From assembly GCA_021732945.1 (NCBI GenBank), contig JAKFWB010000457.1, forward strand, positions 1 through 14,819: 14,819 nt of DNA, written 5' to 3'. A program made the translations under genes and the position numbers. Numbering within the stretch: position 1 is the first letter of the stretch; each line of letters opens with the position of its first letter. This DNA is from Porphyrobacter sp. Its GTDB lineage: Bacteria > Pseudomonadota > Alphaproteobacteria > Sphingomonadales > Sphingomonadaceae. Shown piece by piece: positions 8,610 to 14,819 of this stretch. The notes under the pieces are model-generated. The model saw only the letters and a program-made list of their open reading frames with translations. It was not told where the DNA came from and did no database searches.

Positions 8610-9710
8610 TTATTCAGCGGCATCCAGTTGAAGTGCGGCGCGTGCGTCGAGCAAGGTGACGGCGGCGTCTTCGCTCATCTGTTGCACCGGGTGTTTGCAG
8701 TAATAGGCGCTTTCAGCAATCAACGCGCCGCTTTCACCGCGATCACGCGCAAGCTTGCAGAAGCGGATGGCATCCATCGCGCAGGCCGCGGCATTGGGGC
8801 TGTCTTCGACTGAAAGGCGCAGTTCGATGTTCATCGGTACCCCGCCCCACTGTTCGGCTTCCAGCCGCACGAATGCGATCTTGTTGTCGTTCTGCCAGGG
8901 CACATATTCCGACGGGCCGATGCGGATATTCTCATCCGCTAGCCGTTCCGCCAGCGCTGCCTGTACGGCCTCGGTCTTGGAGTGCTTCTTGGACGTCAGG
9001 CGGTTGCGATCCAGCATATTCATGAAATCGGTATTGCCGCCGGTATTCAGCTGGTAGGTGCGCTGGACTGTCACGCCGCGTGATGAAAACAGGCTGGACA
9101 AGGTGCGATGAATGATCGTCGCCCCCACCTGCGCCTTGATGTCATCGCCCACAATCGGCAGGCCGCGCTGACGGAAACGGGCTTCCCACACGGGATCGCT
9201 GGCGACGAATACCGGGATGGCATTGACCACGCCGACCCCCGCTTCGAGCGCGCATTCCATGTAGAAGGCGCTGGCGTCCTGCGATCCTACGGGAAGGAAA
9301 TTGATCAGCACATCGACCCGTTCAGCCCGCAATGCCGCGACGATATCTTGCTGGCTGGGTTCAGGCTGATCGGCCAGCAGAAAGCCGCGATCGCCCGCTT
9401 CGGTCATGTGATCTGCCACACCGTCGAGGATGCGGCCCATAATCACTGTCGCAGCGCTGGGGGGGATGTTGGGTTCGAACACCGTGGTGTTGTTCGGACC
9501 GGCAAAAATCGCCTGCGTGAGCGGCTGCCCCACCTTGCGGCGATCGACATCAATGCCGAGCACAAAGTCCACATCACAAACGCGGTATGGCCCGACGGTC
9601 TCATGAATAAGACCACCGGTCGATTCTGAGCGGCGGTAGAAAGCACCGCCTTGCACCAGCGAACTGGCACAATTACCAACACCTACGATTGCGACCCGTA
9701 CGCGATTCAT
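8610..9710 (-). CDS. ino1: myo-inositol-phosphate synthase (Ino1, actinobacterial/archaeal type)
   Basis: This 366-residue enzyme should convert glucose 6-phosphate to myo-inositol phosphate using bound NAD. It begins with the dinucleotide-binding motif VAIVGVGNCASSL (6-18). Family landmarks follow: INFLPVGSQ (136-144), GDDIKAQVGAT (188-198) with the presumed catalytic Lys192, NTGGNTDFMNML (222-233), SKKHSKT (240-246) and DNKIAF (275-280). Length matches the short bacterial form (M. tuberculosis Ino1 is about 367) and not the 500-residue eukaryotic form. The ATG at 9710 is chosen because AAAGGGAA lies just upstream and the protein begins with the NAD-binding strand. A start at 9734 would add eight residues and cover that ribosome site. 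It is the first gene of a likely two-gene unit with the cytidylyltransferase and is read away from the long divergent spacer. Confidence 0.95.
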   Translation of the reverse strand: MNRVRVAIVGVGNCASSLVQGGAFYRRSESTGGLIHETVGPYRVCDVDFVLGIDVDRRKVGQPLTQAIFAGPNNTTVFEPNIPPSAATVIMGRILDGVADHMTEAGDRGFLLADQPEPSQQDIVAALRAERVDVLINFLPVGSQDASAFYMECALEAGVGVVNAIPVFVASDPVWEARFRQRGLPIVGDDIKAQVGATIIHRTLSSLFSSRGVTVQRTYQLNTGGNTDFMNMLDRNRLTSKKHSKTEAVQAALAERLADENIRIGPSEYVPWQNDNKIAFVRLEAEQWGGVPMNIELRLSVEDSPNAAACAMDAIRFCKLARDRGESGALIAESAYYCKHPVQQMSEDAAVTLLDARAALQLDAAE

Positions 9711-9759
9711 CGGGTTCCCTTTGTTGCTATGCACAATCCATCACTGCAAACCAGACACC

Positions 9760-9765
9760 TGTCAA
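9760..9765 (-). promoter_or_regulatory. candidate -35 box (TTGACA) for ino1
   Basis: On the minus strand a perfect TTGACA lies about 50 bases before the ino1 start. At the usual 17-18-base distance the sequence is GATGGA or ATGGAT, which are poor -10 boxes, so the call is tentative. The 11-base palindrome lies 10 bases further upstream, a typical place for an activator site. Confidence 0.3.
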
Positions 9766-9775
9766 CTGTAACGAA

Positions 9776-9786
9776 TTGTGTCACAA
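9776..9786. promoter_or_regulatory. palindrome TTGTGTCACAA, possible operator
   Basis: TTGTG and CACAA form perfect arms around a central T. It sits between the divergent ino1 and glycosyltransferase genes and just upstream of the candidate ino1 -35 box. No regulator gene is visible in the window, and an 11-base palindrome can arise by chance. Confidence 0.25.
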
Positions 9787-9885
9787 AACCCTTTTCGCTT
9801 GGGAAAATTTCCTTCAGTGCCCGGTCAATTGGCTGGAAACTGAACGCGCCCGACAGGGCAAAAACAACAAAAACTCGGACGTTGA

Positions 9886-9911
9886 AATGGGGGAATGGGG
9901 GAATGGGAATG
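9886..9911. repeat. short tandem repeat of AATGGGGG
   Basis: Two perfect copies of AATGGGGG (9886-9893 and 9894-9901) are followed by shortened copies AATGGG and AATG. The array lies in the divergent spacer, 60-140 bases upstream of the possible glycosyltransferase starts. Arrays of this kind can slip in copy number. Confidence 0.7.
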
Positions 9912-10021
9912 CAATCTTGTCATATCCCAAAAGCCTTTCGCGCCTGTCAGGAACCTGAACAAGATGCGGCGAAGTGGCTGAAATTCCCGATGAGGCGGGC
10001 CAGCATCGCACTGCGGCGCAG

Positions 10022-11233
10022 ATGATCGCGGACCGACACGGTCGCCGCCCGCATGTCGCGCTCGATTGCCGCTATATCGGGTCGCGGCCGAGCGGGATCG
10101 GCGAGGTGGTGGCGGCATTGGCCCAGCACTTGCCGCAATTGGCGCCTGAATACGATTTCACCTTCCTGCGAGCCGCGCGCCATCCCCATTCCTTGAGCAA
10201 TGCTGCCAATGTGCGCGAGTTGGTGGTGCGCAGCCCGGCCAATGGACCGGTGACATTGCTGCACCTGCCGTTGGCCGTGGATCTGACCGGCGTCGACCTG
10301 TTCCATGCCCCGGCCAATATTCTGCCCGGCGGGCTAACTATGCCCGCGATCACCACCGTGCATGATGTGATGTGGCTGACCCATCCCAAATGGTGCAATC
10401 CCCGGCCTTGGGGGCAGATCGAGCGACATTTTTATGGCCACGGCATCCGCCGCGCACTGGCCCGGTCGGCGCTGGTCGCGACAGTCAGCGAGGCAAGCCG
10501 TGCGGCTATTGCTGCCATTGCGCCCGAAGCGGCTGATCGCCTTGTCGTGACCCGTTCAGGCGTGTCGGAGGATTTTCGCCCCGCCCCGCGTGATGAAGCT
10601 GCCCTTGCGCAGATTGGTGTGCCGCCGGGGCGGCGTTACTGCCTCGTGGTGGGGCAAAGCGCACCCTACAAGAACCACGAGGGCGCGATCCGCGCCTTTG
10701 CGCTGGCCTTTGGCGATAGGCCCGGCATCGATCTGGTGATGGTCCAGCGGCGCGGCGATGGCGGCACGGCGGCGCGGCATCTGGCTGACGCGCTGGGCTT
10801 GGCCGGGCAAGTCCATATGCTCCCGCCGGTTGATCGCGCGGCGCTGGTGCAGCTTTATGCCGGGGCTGCCGCATTGTTGCACCCATCCTTCATCGAAGGC
10901 TTCGGCAACCCGCTGGCTGAGGCGATGGCATGCGGTTGCCCGGTGATTACCAGCGATTGTTCAGCGATGCCCGAAGTGACCGGCGGCGCGGCGTTGCTGG
11001 CCGATCCGCATGATCATGGCGCGATCGCCGCAGCGCTGCGGCAGGTGGTGGACAATCCCGCGCTGGCTGATGATCTGCGCCAGCGCGGGCTGGAACGCGC
11101 CGCCGCGCCGAACGCACGCCGGACCCGACCCAGCGATAGGGCAAGGATACCCCCCAGCACCACCACTTCAAACAGGAAATACCAGTGCGGCCGGCCCGCC
11201 AGCATCGCCGCACCCACCGCAAGCGTGCGATAA
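10022..11233 (+). CDS. Family 4 (GT-B) glycosyltransferase with an altered C-terminus
   Basis: The protein has 403 residues from ATG 10022, or 419 from GTG 9974; neither start has a clear ribosome site. The N-terminal domain begins at VALDCRYIGSRPSGIGEVV (12-30) and has ITTVHDVMWL (110-119). The donor domain starts at CLVVGQSAPYKNHEG (207-221) and has EX7E, E292 and E300, in EGFGNPLAE, followed by SAMPEVTGGAALLADP. Homology-like sequence stops at LRQRGLERAAA (352-362). The remaining 40 or so residues (PNARRTRPSD onward) are the antisense of the convergent CDP-alcohol phosphotransferase and do not look like a glycosyltransferase end, which normally has a short helix with an aromatic/Trp-Glu pattern. 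It may glycosylate an inositol lipid or the capsule; context suggests the former only weakly. It is probably still folded, since the catalytic parts are complete. Confidence 0.85.
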   Translation: MIADRHGRRPHVALDCRYIGSRPSGIGEVVAALAQHLPQLAPEYDFTFLRAARHPHSLSNAANVRELVVRSPANGPVTLLHLPLAVDLTGVDLFHAPANILPGGLTMPAITTVHDVMWLTHPKWCNPRPWGQIERHFYGHGIRRALARSALVATVSEASRAAIAAIAPEAADRLVVTRSGVSEDFRPAPRDEAALAQIGVPPGRRYCLVVGQSAPYKNHEGAIRAFALAFGDRPGIDLVMVQRRGDGGTAARHLADALGLAGQVHMLPPVDRAALVQLYAGAAALLHPSFIEGFGNPLAEAMACGCPVITSDCSAMPEVTGGAALLADPHDHGAIAAALRQVVDNPALADDLRQRGLERAAAPNARRTRPSDRARIPPSTTTSNRKYQCGRPASIAAPTASVR

Positions 11234-11937
11234 TTGGCGCTGAGCAGCGTCATCCCTCCCAGCCATCTGCTTCCCTGCGCACGCATCGCTTCGCGCAAGG
11301 CATCGCGCCGGGAAGGGTCGTGCAAAGCGGCGGTGAGAGCGGCGCTGAGCGGCACGATCCAACCGGTCAGCCACAGGTAATAGGCAACGAAAGGATGCCT
11401 GCGTCCCTTCGCCGTGGTCACCGGCGCCTCGCTCGCCATCCAGCCGGTGCCATAGACCGCAAACTGATATTGTCGCCGCGCGCCTTCGTAATGCGCTGCC
11501 TGTATCACCCGGCTCGCCCCCGCTGCCCACAGCAACGCCCAGCCCCAGCCGCCAATCTGTGCCGCGGCGATGATCCCCATCGTGACATAGAGCACGATGT
11601 GGCCGGCATAGTCGCAGATCCCGTCCACCAGCTCGCCATGCGCGGAACTGCGAGCCGTCAGCCGCGCCAGATCGCCATCCGCGCCGTCGAGCACATGCCA
11701 GCTCATATGCAGCGCCAGTCCGGCGGCCACGCCCCATGGCCAGCTCAGCTGGGCATAGGCGAGCGTCGCCAGCATGATCGCCCCGGCCCCTGCCACCGAC
11801 ACCATGTTGGGGGTGATCGCAGTGGCGGCCAGCCGCCGCGCCAGCCGCCACGATAGCGGGTGATAGACGCGCGCGTTGAGCCAGTCTTCGAGCTCTGCCG
11901 GCCGCTGCGGGCGATCAGGAGGGGCAGGTTGCGTCAC
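11014..11937 (-). CDS. CDP-alcohol phosphotransferase (membrane), inositol module
   Basis: This integral membrane enzyme has 307 residues as read. It carries the full CDP-alcohol phosphotransferase signature D-x2-DG-x2-AR-x8-G-x3-D-x3-D at 84-109 (D84, D87, A91-R92, G101, D105, D109), which binds the metal ions and the CDP-alcohol. ITPNMVSVAG (41-50) precedes it, as is usual for the family. Several hydrophobic helices follow, plus a conserved-looking EGARRQYQ (151-158). The start is GTG. The C-terminal 33 residues or so (after FGAAA, near 11098) are antisense to the glycosyltransferase and very Ser/Arg/Ala-rich, so the natural end is probably lost or extended. Substrates are not certain: CDP-inositol or CDP-diacylglycerol as donor are both reasonable given the neighbouring inositol genes. 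It is divergent from the next CDP-alcohol phosphotransferase gene, with about 100 bases between them. Confidence 0.85.
   Translation of the reverse strand: MTQPAPPDRPQRPAELEDWLNARVYHPLSWRLARRLAATAITPNMVSVAGAGAIMLATLAYAQLSWPWGVAAGLALHMSWHVLDGADGDLARLTARSSAHGELVDGICDYAGHIVLYVTMGIIAAAQIGGWGWALLWAAGASRVIQAAHYEGARRQYQFAVYGTGWMASEAPVTTAKGRRHPFVAYYLWLTGWIVPLSAALTAALHDPSRRDALREAMRAQGSRWLGGMTLLSANYRTLAVGAAMLAGRPHWYFLFEVVVLGGILALSLGRVRRAFGAAARSSPRWRRSSASAGLSTTCRSAAAIAP
11098..11233. other. tail-to-tail junction with reciprocal antisense C-termini
   Basis: The two convergent genes overlap by 220 bases (11014-11233). To the left of about 11098 the sequence looks like genuine glycosyltransferase; to the right it looks like genuine CDP-alcohol phosphotransferase. 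Neither gene has a stop near this point, so each reads into the other's antisense. This is the expected footprint of a deletion that removed both original stop codons. Confidence 0.55.
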
Positions 11938-12030
11938 GCATCACCGGTTGCGGGCCAGGGCGGAGTTGCCGTGCCTTGCGAGGGCCTTGCATAAGCGCAG
12001 CCGGTTTACGGCGCAAACCCGCGCGGTTAC

Positions 12031-12035
12031 GAGGA
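12031..12035 (+). promoter_or_regulatory. Shine-Dalgarno GAGGA that decides a start
   Basis: GAGGA lies three bases before ATG 12039. The spacing is short but clearly better than anything upstream of the in-frame TTG at 11976, so ATG 12039 is taken as the start of the DIPPS-like gene. Confidence 0.5.
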
Positions 12036-12038
12036 ACC

Positions 12039-13070
12039 ATGCAAGCCCCTGCCAGCTTCCGCTTTGCTTCGGCCCGCAGCGCCAACCGCCTTGTGGCGGG
12101 CGTGCCCGCTGCCGCCCGGCTCGGACGGGCGTGGGGTGCCGCTTTTCCGGGCGTGCCGCTGATCCTTATGCTTGGGGATTCGGGGCCGCTTGACCCGGTG
12201 ACGCATGCGGAGATCAAGCGGCTGGCACCGGGGGTGGTGGTGGCGATTGGTGCCGATGCCGCCCATGAACCGTCCCTGCCGGGTGAGCTGCTGCCCGGTG
12301 CAGACGACATCGCTGCGATGCTGGCAGGGGCCATGCCAGTCCCGCCGCCGCCTGCTGATCCCATCGCCGCTCTGGATCAAGCCGGGCGCGGCATCATTCG
12401 CGCCACCGCCAAGCCGGGTGACGGTATCGTCTCGCGCCATCTCAACCGCCCGGTGTCGCAAGCTGTATCGACCCTGCTGCTGCGCTGGGCGTGGATCCGT
12501 CCGGGCCATGCGACCGTGCTGACCGCGCTGGTCGCGCTGCTGATGCTGGCCTGCTTGCTGACCGGGACCATCGCCGGCCTGATCGCTGGGGCGGTGCTGT
12601 TCCAAGCGGCGTCGGTGGTGGACGGGATCGACGGTGAAATCGCGCGCGCCACCTTCCGCACATCAGCCAGCGGCGCGGCGTGGGACAGCGGGGTGGATGC
12701 GGCGACCAACCTCGGCTTTCTGGCCGGGGTGATCGCCAATCTCTGGCTGCGGGGAGAGGCGGGCACGGCGACGATTGGCCTTGTGGGCCTAGGCACGCTG
12801 GCGCTTGGCATGGGGCTGCTGGGCTTGCACGCCCGTGCGCGGGGCGAACCGCTCCATTTCGACGGGGCCAAGCAGATGCTGGCCACGCGCGAGACGGCCC
12901 TGACCCGCTGGCTGCGCTATCTGACGATGCGCGACTTCTATTGCCTGTTTCTGGCGGCGATGATTGCCGCCGGGCTCACCACCGCGGCGCTGATCATCTT
13001 CGCGCTGGCAGCGGCTGGCTGGCTGGTGACAGTGTTCGCGCTTTTGTGGCGCGCCCGCGCCTCAGCTTAG
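12039..13070 (+). CDS. CDP-alcohol phosphotransferase resembling di-myo-inositol-phosphate phosphate synthase
   Basis: This 343-residue membrane enzyme is the likely user of CDP-inositol. Its C-terminal two-thirds has KPGDGIVSRHLNRPVS (125-140), which resembles the linker-plus-first-helix sequence of DIPPS domains. The complete CDP-alcohol phosphotransferase signature is at 195-220 (D195, D198, A202-R203, G212, D216, D220) within VVDGIDGEIARATFRTSASG. About five to six hydrophobic helices cover the rest. Residues 1-115 form a soluble part with LILMLGDSGP and PGVVVAIGAD, which I cannot place. It sits where fused enzymes carry the cytidylyltransferase domain but is far too short and lacks the LAAGxGxR loop. 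The known DIPPS reaction joins CDP-inositol and inositol 1-phosphate; another acceptor, including a lipid, is possible. Its TAG overlaps the convergent fabI stop by nine bases. Confidence 0.83.
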   Translation: MQAPASFRFASARSANRLVAGVPAAARLGRAWGAAFPGVPLILMLGDSGPLDPVTHAEIKRLAPGVVVAIGADAAHEPSLPGELLPGADDIAAMLAGAMPVPPPPADPIAALDQAGRGIIRATAKPGDGIVSRHLNRPVSQAVSTLLLRWAWIRPGHATVLTALVALLMLACLLTGTIAGLIAGAVLFQAASVVDGIDGEIARATFRTSASGAAWDSGVDAATNLGFLAGVIANLWLRGEAGTATIGLVGLGTLALGMGLLGLHARARGEPLHFDGAKQMLATRETALTRWLRYLTMRDFYCLFLAAMIAAGLTTAALIIFALAAAGWLVTVFALLWRARASA

Positions 13071-13880
13071 CGCGATATCCGGCGCGTCTTCCTGTTTCAT
13101 CCCGACCACGTGGTATCCGGCATCGACATGGTGTGTCTCACCCGTGACGCCCGCAGCGAGGTCTGACAGCAGATACAGCGCCGATCCGCCGACATCGTCG
13201 ATGGTGACATTGCGGCGCAGCGGCGCGTTATATTCGTTCCACTTGAGAATGTAGCGAAAATCGCCGATCCCGCTCGCCGCTAGGGTCTTGATTGGCCCGG
13301 CGCTGATCGCGTTGACGCGAATGTTGCGCGGGCCAAGGTCGTTGGCGAGGTACTTCACGCTCGTCTCAAGCGCCGCCTTGGCCACGCCCATCACGTTGTA
13401 ATGCGGCACGACCTTTTCCGCCCCGTAATAGCTCAGCGTCAGGATCGCGCCGCCGCTTTCGGGCATCATCGCGGCGGCCCGCTGGGTGATCGCCACCAGC
13501 GAATAGGCCGAGATGTTCATCGTCAGCAGGAAATTGTCGAGGCTGGTGTCGAGATACTTGCCGCGCAATTCGTTCTTGTCGGAAAAGCCGATCGCGTGGA
13601 CCACGAAATCAAGGCTGTCCCAGCGCTGTTTGAGGGTCGCGAAGGCGGCATCGAGCGAATCCATGCTCGCAACGTCGCACTCAAACGTGAAATCGCTGCC
13701 CAGCTCGGCGGCGAGCGGGATCACCCGCTTGGCCAGCGCATCGCCCTGATAGGAAAACGCAAGCTCAGCCCCGTGCTCGGCGAGCTTCTTCGCAATGCCC
13801 CAAGCCAGTGACTTGTCATTGGCGAGACCCATGATCAGCCCGCGCTTGCCGCGCATCAATCCGGGCATCATTCCATCCAT
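13062..13880 (-). CDS. fabI: Enoyl-[acyl-carrier-protein] reductase (NADH)
   Basis: This 272-residue cytoplasmic enzyme reduces enoyl-ACP in the last step of each fatty-acid elongation cycle. It is a FabI-type member of the short-chain dehydrogenase superfamily. It shows the modified nucleotide loop GLIMGLANDKSLAWGIAK (14-31), HAIGFSD (95-101), and the catalytic region LSYYGAEKVVPHYNVMGVAK (149-168), giving Y151, Y161 and K168 as equivalents of E. coli Tyr146, Tyr156 and Lys163. AGPIKTLAASGI follows, as in the family's substrate-binding loop. Gly98 matches the position of E. coli Gly93, where triclosan-resistant changes occur, so the enzyme looks wild-type there. GAGGAG lies nine bases upstream of the ATG, inside the end of the preceding gene, whose TAA abuts this start. 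Confidence 0.97.
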   Translation of the reverse strand: MDGMMPGLMRGKRGLIMGLANDKSLAWGIAKKLAEHGAELAFSYQGDALAKRVIPLAAELGSDFTFECDVASMDSLDAAFATLKQRWDSLDFVVHAIGFSDKNELRGKYLDTSLDNFLLTMNISAYSLVAITQRAAAMMPESGGAILTLSYYGAEKVVPHYNVMGVAKAALETSVKYLANDLGPRNIRVNAISAGPIKTLAASGIGDFRYILKWNEYNAPLRRNVTIDDVGGSALYLLSDLAAGVTGETHHVDAGYHVVGMKQEDAPDIALS

Positions 13881-14756
13881 TTACGCATACTCCTCGCTTG
13901 CATCGCCCGGGGGCGTCGGCCGGCGGGTGAGCGCCAGCGCCGCGTTCAATTCCGCGCCGATAACGAGGCCAAGCCCAACCAGCCAGAAAAACAATAGGGT
14001 CACCATCGCCCCTGCAAGGCTGCCATAGGTGAGATCATAGGTGAAGAATTGCCGCAAAACCACCGGTAGCGCGGCGGCAACCACGATCCACCACAACGCG
14101 GTGAACACCGCTCCAGGCCAGCGCGGGGCGCGGATTTTTCGAAATTGGGCCGGGGTGAGCGTGGCGAACAGCACATACAGCGATCCCGCAAGGCCAAGCG
14201 CGGGCACGAGTCGTGACAGGCTGAGCGTAGCAATCGCTTCGGCCAATTGCGGGAAATAGGCGCCGATCACCTCTTGCGCCGTGCCGATCGCCACTTGCGC
14301 GAACAGCGACAGCATCAGCACAACCACCGCGCCAAGGATCAAGCCAGCGGAAGACAGCCGGGTTTTCCAGAATGCCCGCATCGGCGGAGCGCCATAGGCG
14401 CGGCGCATGATGTCCCGGATCGTCTCGATCAGGCTCGAAACGGTCCACAATCCCACCGCAGCCCCCAGCCACAGCAGCCAGCCGGACCGGGCATAGATCA
14501 CATCTTCCGCCACCGGCCCGATCACGCCAGCGACCGAATCCGGCAGCGCCCGTGTCACCGCGCCGATCATCGCCGCAGCATTGGCGCGCCCGCCAATCAG
14601 ATCGAACAGCGCCGCGCCCAGAATAAAGAACGGAAAGATCGCCAGCATCGACAGATAGGCAAGATTGCCCGCGTGGATAAAGCCATCATTGAAGGTGCCG
14701 GTCACCACCTTGCGGATTACTTGCACGGACTTTTGGATGAGGGCAGAATCGCTCAA
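13881..14756 (-). CDS. YihY/BrkB-family inner-membrane protein
   Basis: This 291-residue protein has about six membrane helices (roughly 35-55, 91-111, 133-158, 178-199, 211-234, 242-268), the usual layout of the YihY/virulence factor BrkB family. Typical sequences are the early FNDGFIHAGNLAYLSMLAIF (23-42), LWTVSSLIETIRDIMRRAYG in the middle and FTYDLTYGSLAGAMVTLLFF near the end. The molecular role of the family is not settled. The older label ribonuclease BN is a misannotation and should not be used. The only start found is TTG 14756, with no ribosome site in front of it, so the true start is uncertain. Its TAA directly abuts the fabI ATG, so the two are probably co-transcribed and translationally coupled. 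Confidence 0.9.
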   Translation of the reverse strand: MSDSALIQKSVQVIRKVVTGTFNDGFIHAGNLAYLSMLAIFPFFILGAALFDLIGGRANAAAMIGAVTRALPDSVAGVIGPVAEDVIYARSGWLLWLGAAVGLWTVSSLIETIRDIMRRAYGAPPMRAFWKTRLSSAGLILGAVVVLMLSLFAQVAIGTAQEVIGAYFPQLAEAIATLSLSRLVPALGLAGSLYVLFATLTPAQFRKIRAPRWPGAVFTALWWIVVAAALPVVLRQFFTYDLTYGSLAGAMVTLLFFWLVGLGLVIGAELNAALALTRRPTPPGDASEEYA

Positions 14757-14760
14757 TGCA

Positions 14761-14819
14761 GCAACTGCGCGCGCCCGGCCATCACAGGCCGAACTTCTCC
14801 CGCGGGCGGGCGCAGTTGC
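14761..14819. repeat. long inverted repeat upstream of the YihY gene, at the window edge
   Basis: Left arm 14761-14777 and right arm 14803-14819 pair over 17 positions with one mismatch (14771/14809): ten bases GCAACTGCGC, the mismatch, then CGCCCG. The loop is 25 bases and contains a GGCC-6-GGCC mini-hairpin. There is no T-tract visible. The repeat starts four bases from the YihY start codon and reaches the last base of the window, so its full extent is unknown. Confidence 0.65.

Larger units (their letters stand above)
9711..10021. other. divergent intergenic region between ino1 and a glycosyltransferase
   Basis: This stretch of about 311 bases is clearly more AT-rich than the genes around it and has no believable reading frame. 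It holds the ino1 ribosome site (9715-9722), a possible -35 box for ino1, an 11-base palindrome (9776-9786), A-rich runs around 9860-9873 and a G-rich tandem repeat (9886-9911). It should contain promoters for both directions. If the glycosyltransferase starts at GTG 9974 instead of ATG 10022, the spacer is 263 bases. A small RNA cannot be excluded, but no terminator-like hairpin was seen. Confidence 0.6.

Noticed and set aside
9689..9958. Open frames within the ino1-glycosyltransferase spacer
   Set aside because: They have low-complexity or unlikely composition, no ribosome site, and partly overlap the ino1 start. The spacer looks regulatory, not coding.
13401..13811. A 136-codon plus-strand open frame opposite fabI
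   Set aside because: It is entirely antisense to a very well supported fabI gene and shows no recognisable domain.
13881..14756. Label of ribonuclease BN for the YihY-family protein
   Set aside because: The protein is a polytopic membrane protein with no nuclease motif; the ribonuclease BN label for this family is a known misassignment.

Overview
The window is GC-rich, densely packed bacterial DNA. It most resembles an alphaproteobacterium of the sphingomonad/Erythrobacter type. That placement rests on protein style, codon use, GTG/TTG starts and the gene mix, not on a marker gene. No rRNA, tRNA, CRISPR array or insertion sequence was seen.

Region 1 (3-7765, plus strand) is an ABC-dependent capsule or exopolysaccharide locus. 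After the tail of an unrecognised gene come a family 4 glycosyltransferase, the inner-membrane/periplasmic co-polymerase KpsE, the ABC permease KpsM, the ATPase KpsT, a SAM-dependent methyltransferase, a second family 4 glycosyltransferase and an outer-membrane polysaccharide export lipoprotein. The genes overlap by 1-4 bases or lie within about 25 bases of each other, so this looks like one operon. Together they would build, methylate and export a surface glycan across both membranes. kpsM carries an in-frame TAA at codon 74, with the frame and family sequence intact on both sides. The exporter is therefore probably broken in this sequence unless the stop is read through or is an error.

Region 2 (7776-13070) has genes on both strands and looks like an inositol-phosphate module. 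The minus strand carries a myo-inositol-phosphate synthase (Ino1) followed by a sugar-phosphate nucleotidyltransferase that resembles CTP:inositol-1-phosphate cytidylyltransferase. Across a 311-base divergent spacer lies a third family 4 glycosyltransferase. It runs tail-to-tail into a CDP-alcohol phosphotransferase, with a 220-base reciprocal antisense overlap. A second CDP-alcohol phosphotransferase, which resembles di-myo-inositol-phosphate phosphate synthase, is read divergently from the first. Glucose-6-phosphate would be turned into inositol phosphate, then CDP-inositol, then an inositol phosphodiester. The final acceptor is not revealed by the sequence. DIP-type solutes are best known from hyperthermophiles, so a lipid or glycolipid product is an alternative here.

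Region 3 (13062-14756, minus strand) is housekeeping: a YihY/BrkB-family membrane protein whose stop codon directly abuts the start of fabI, the enoyl-ACP reductase. The window ends in a long inverted repeat just upstream of the YihY gene.
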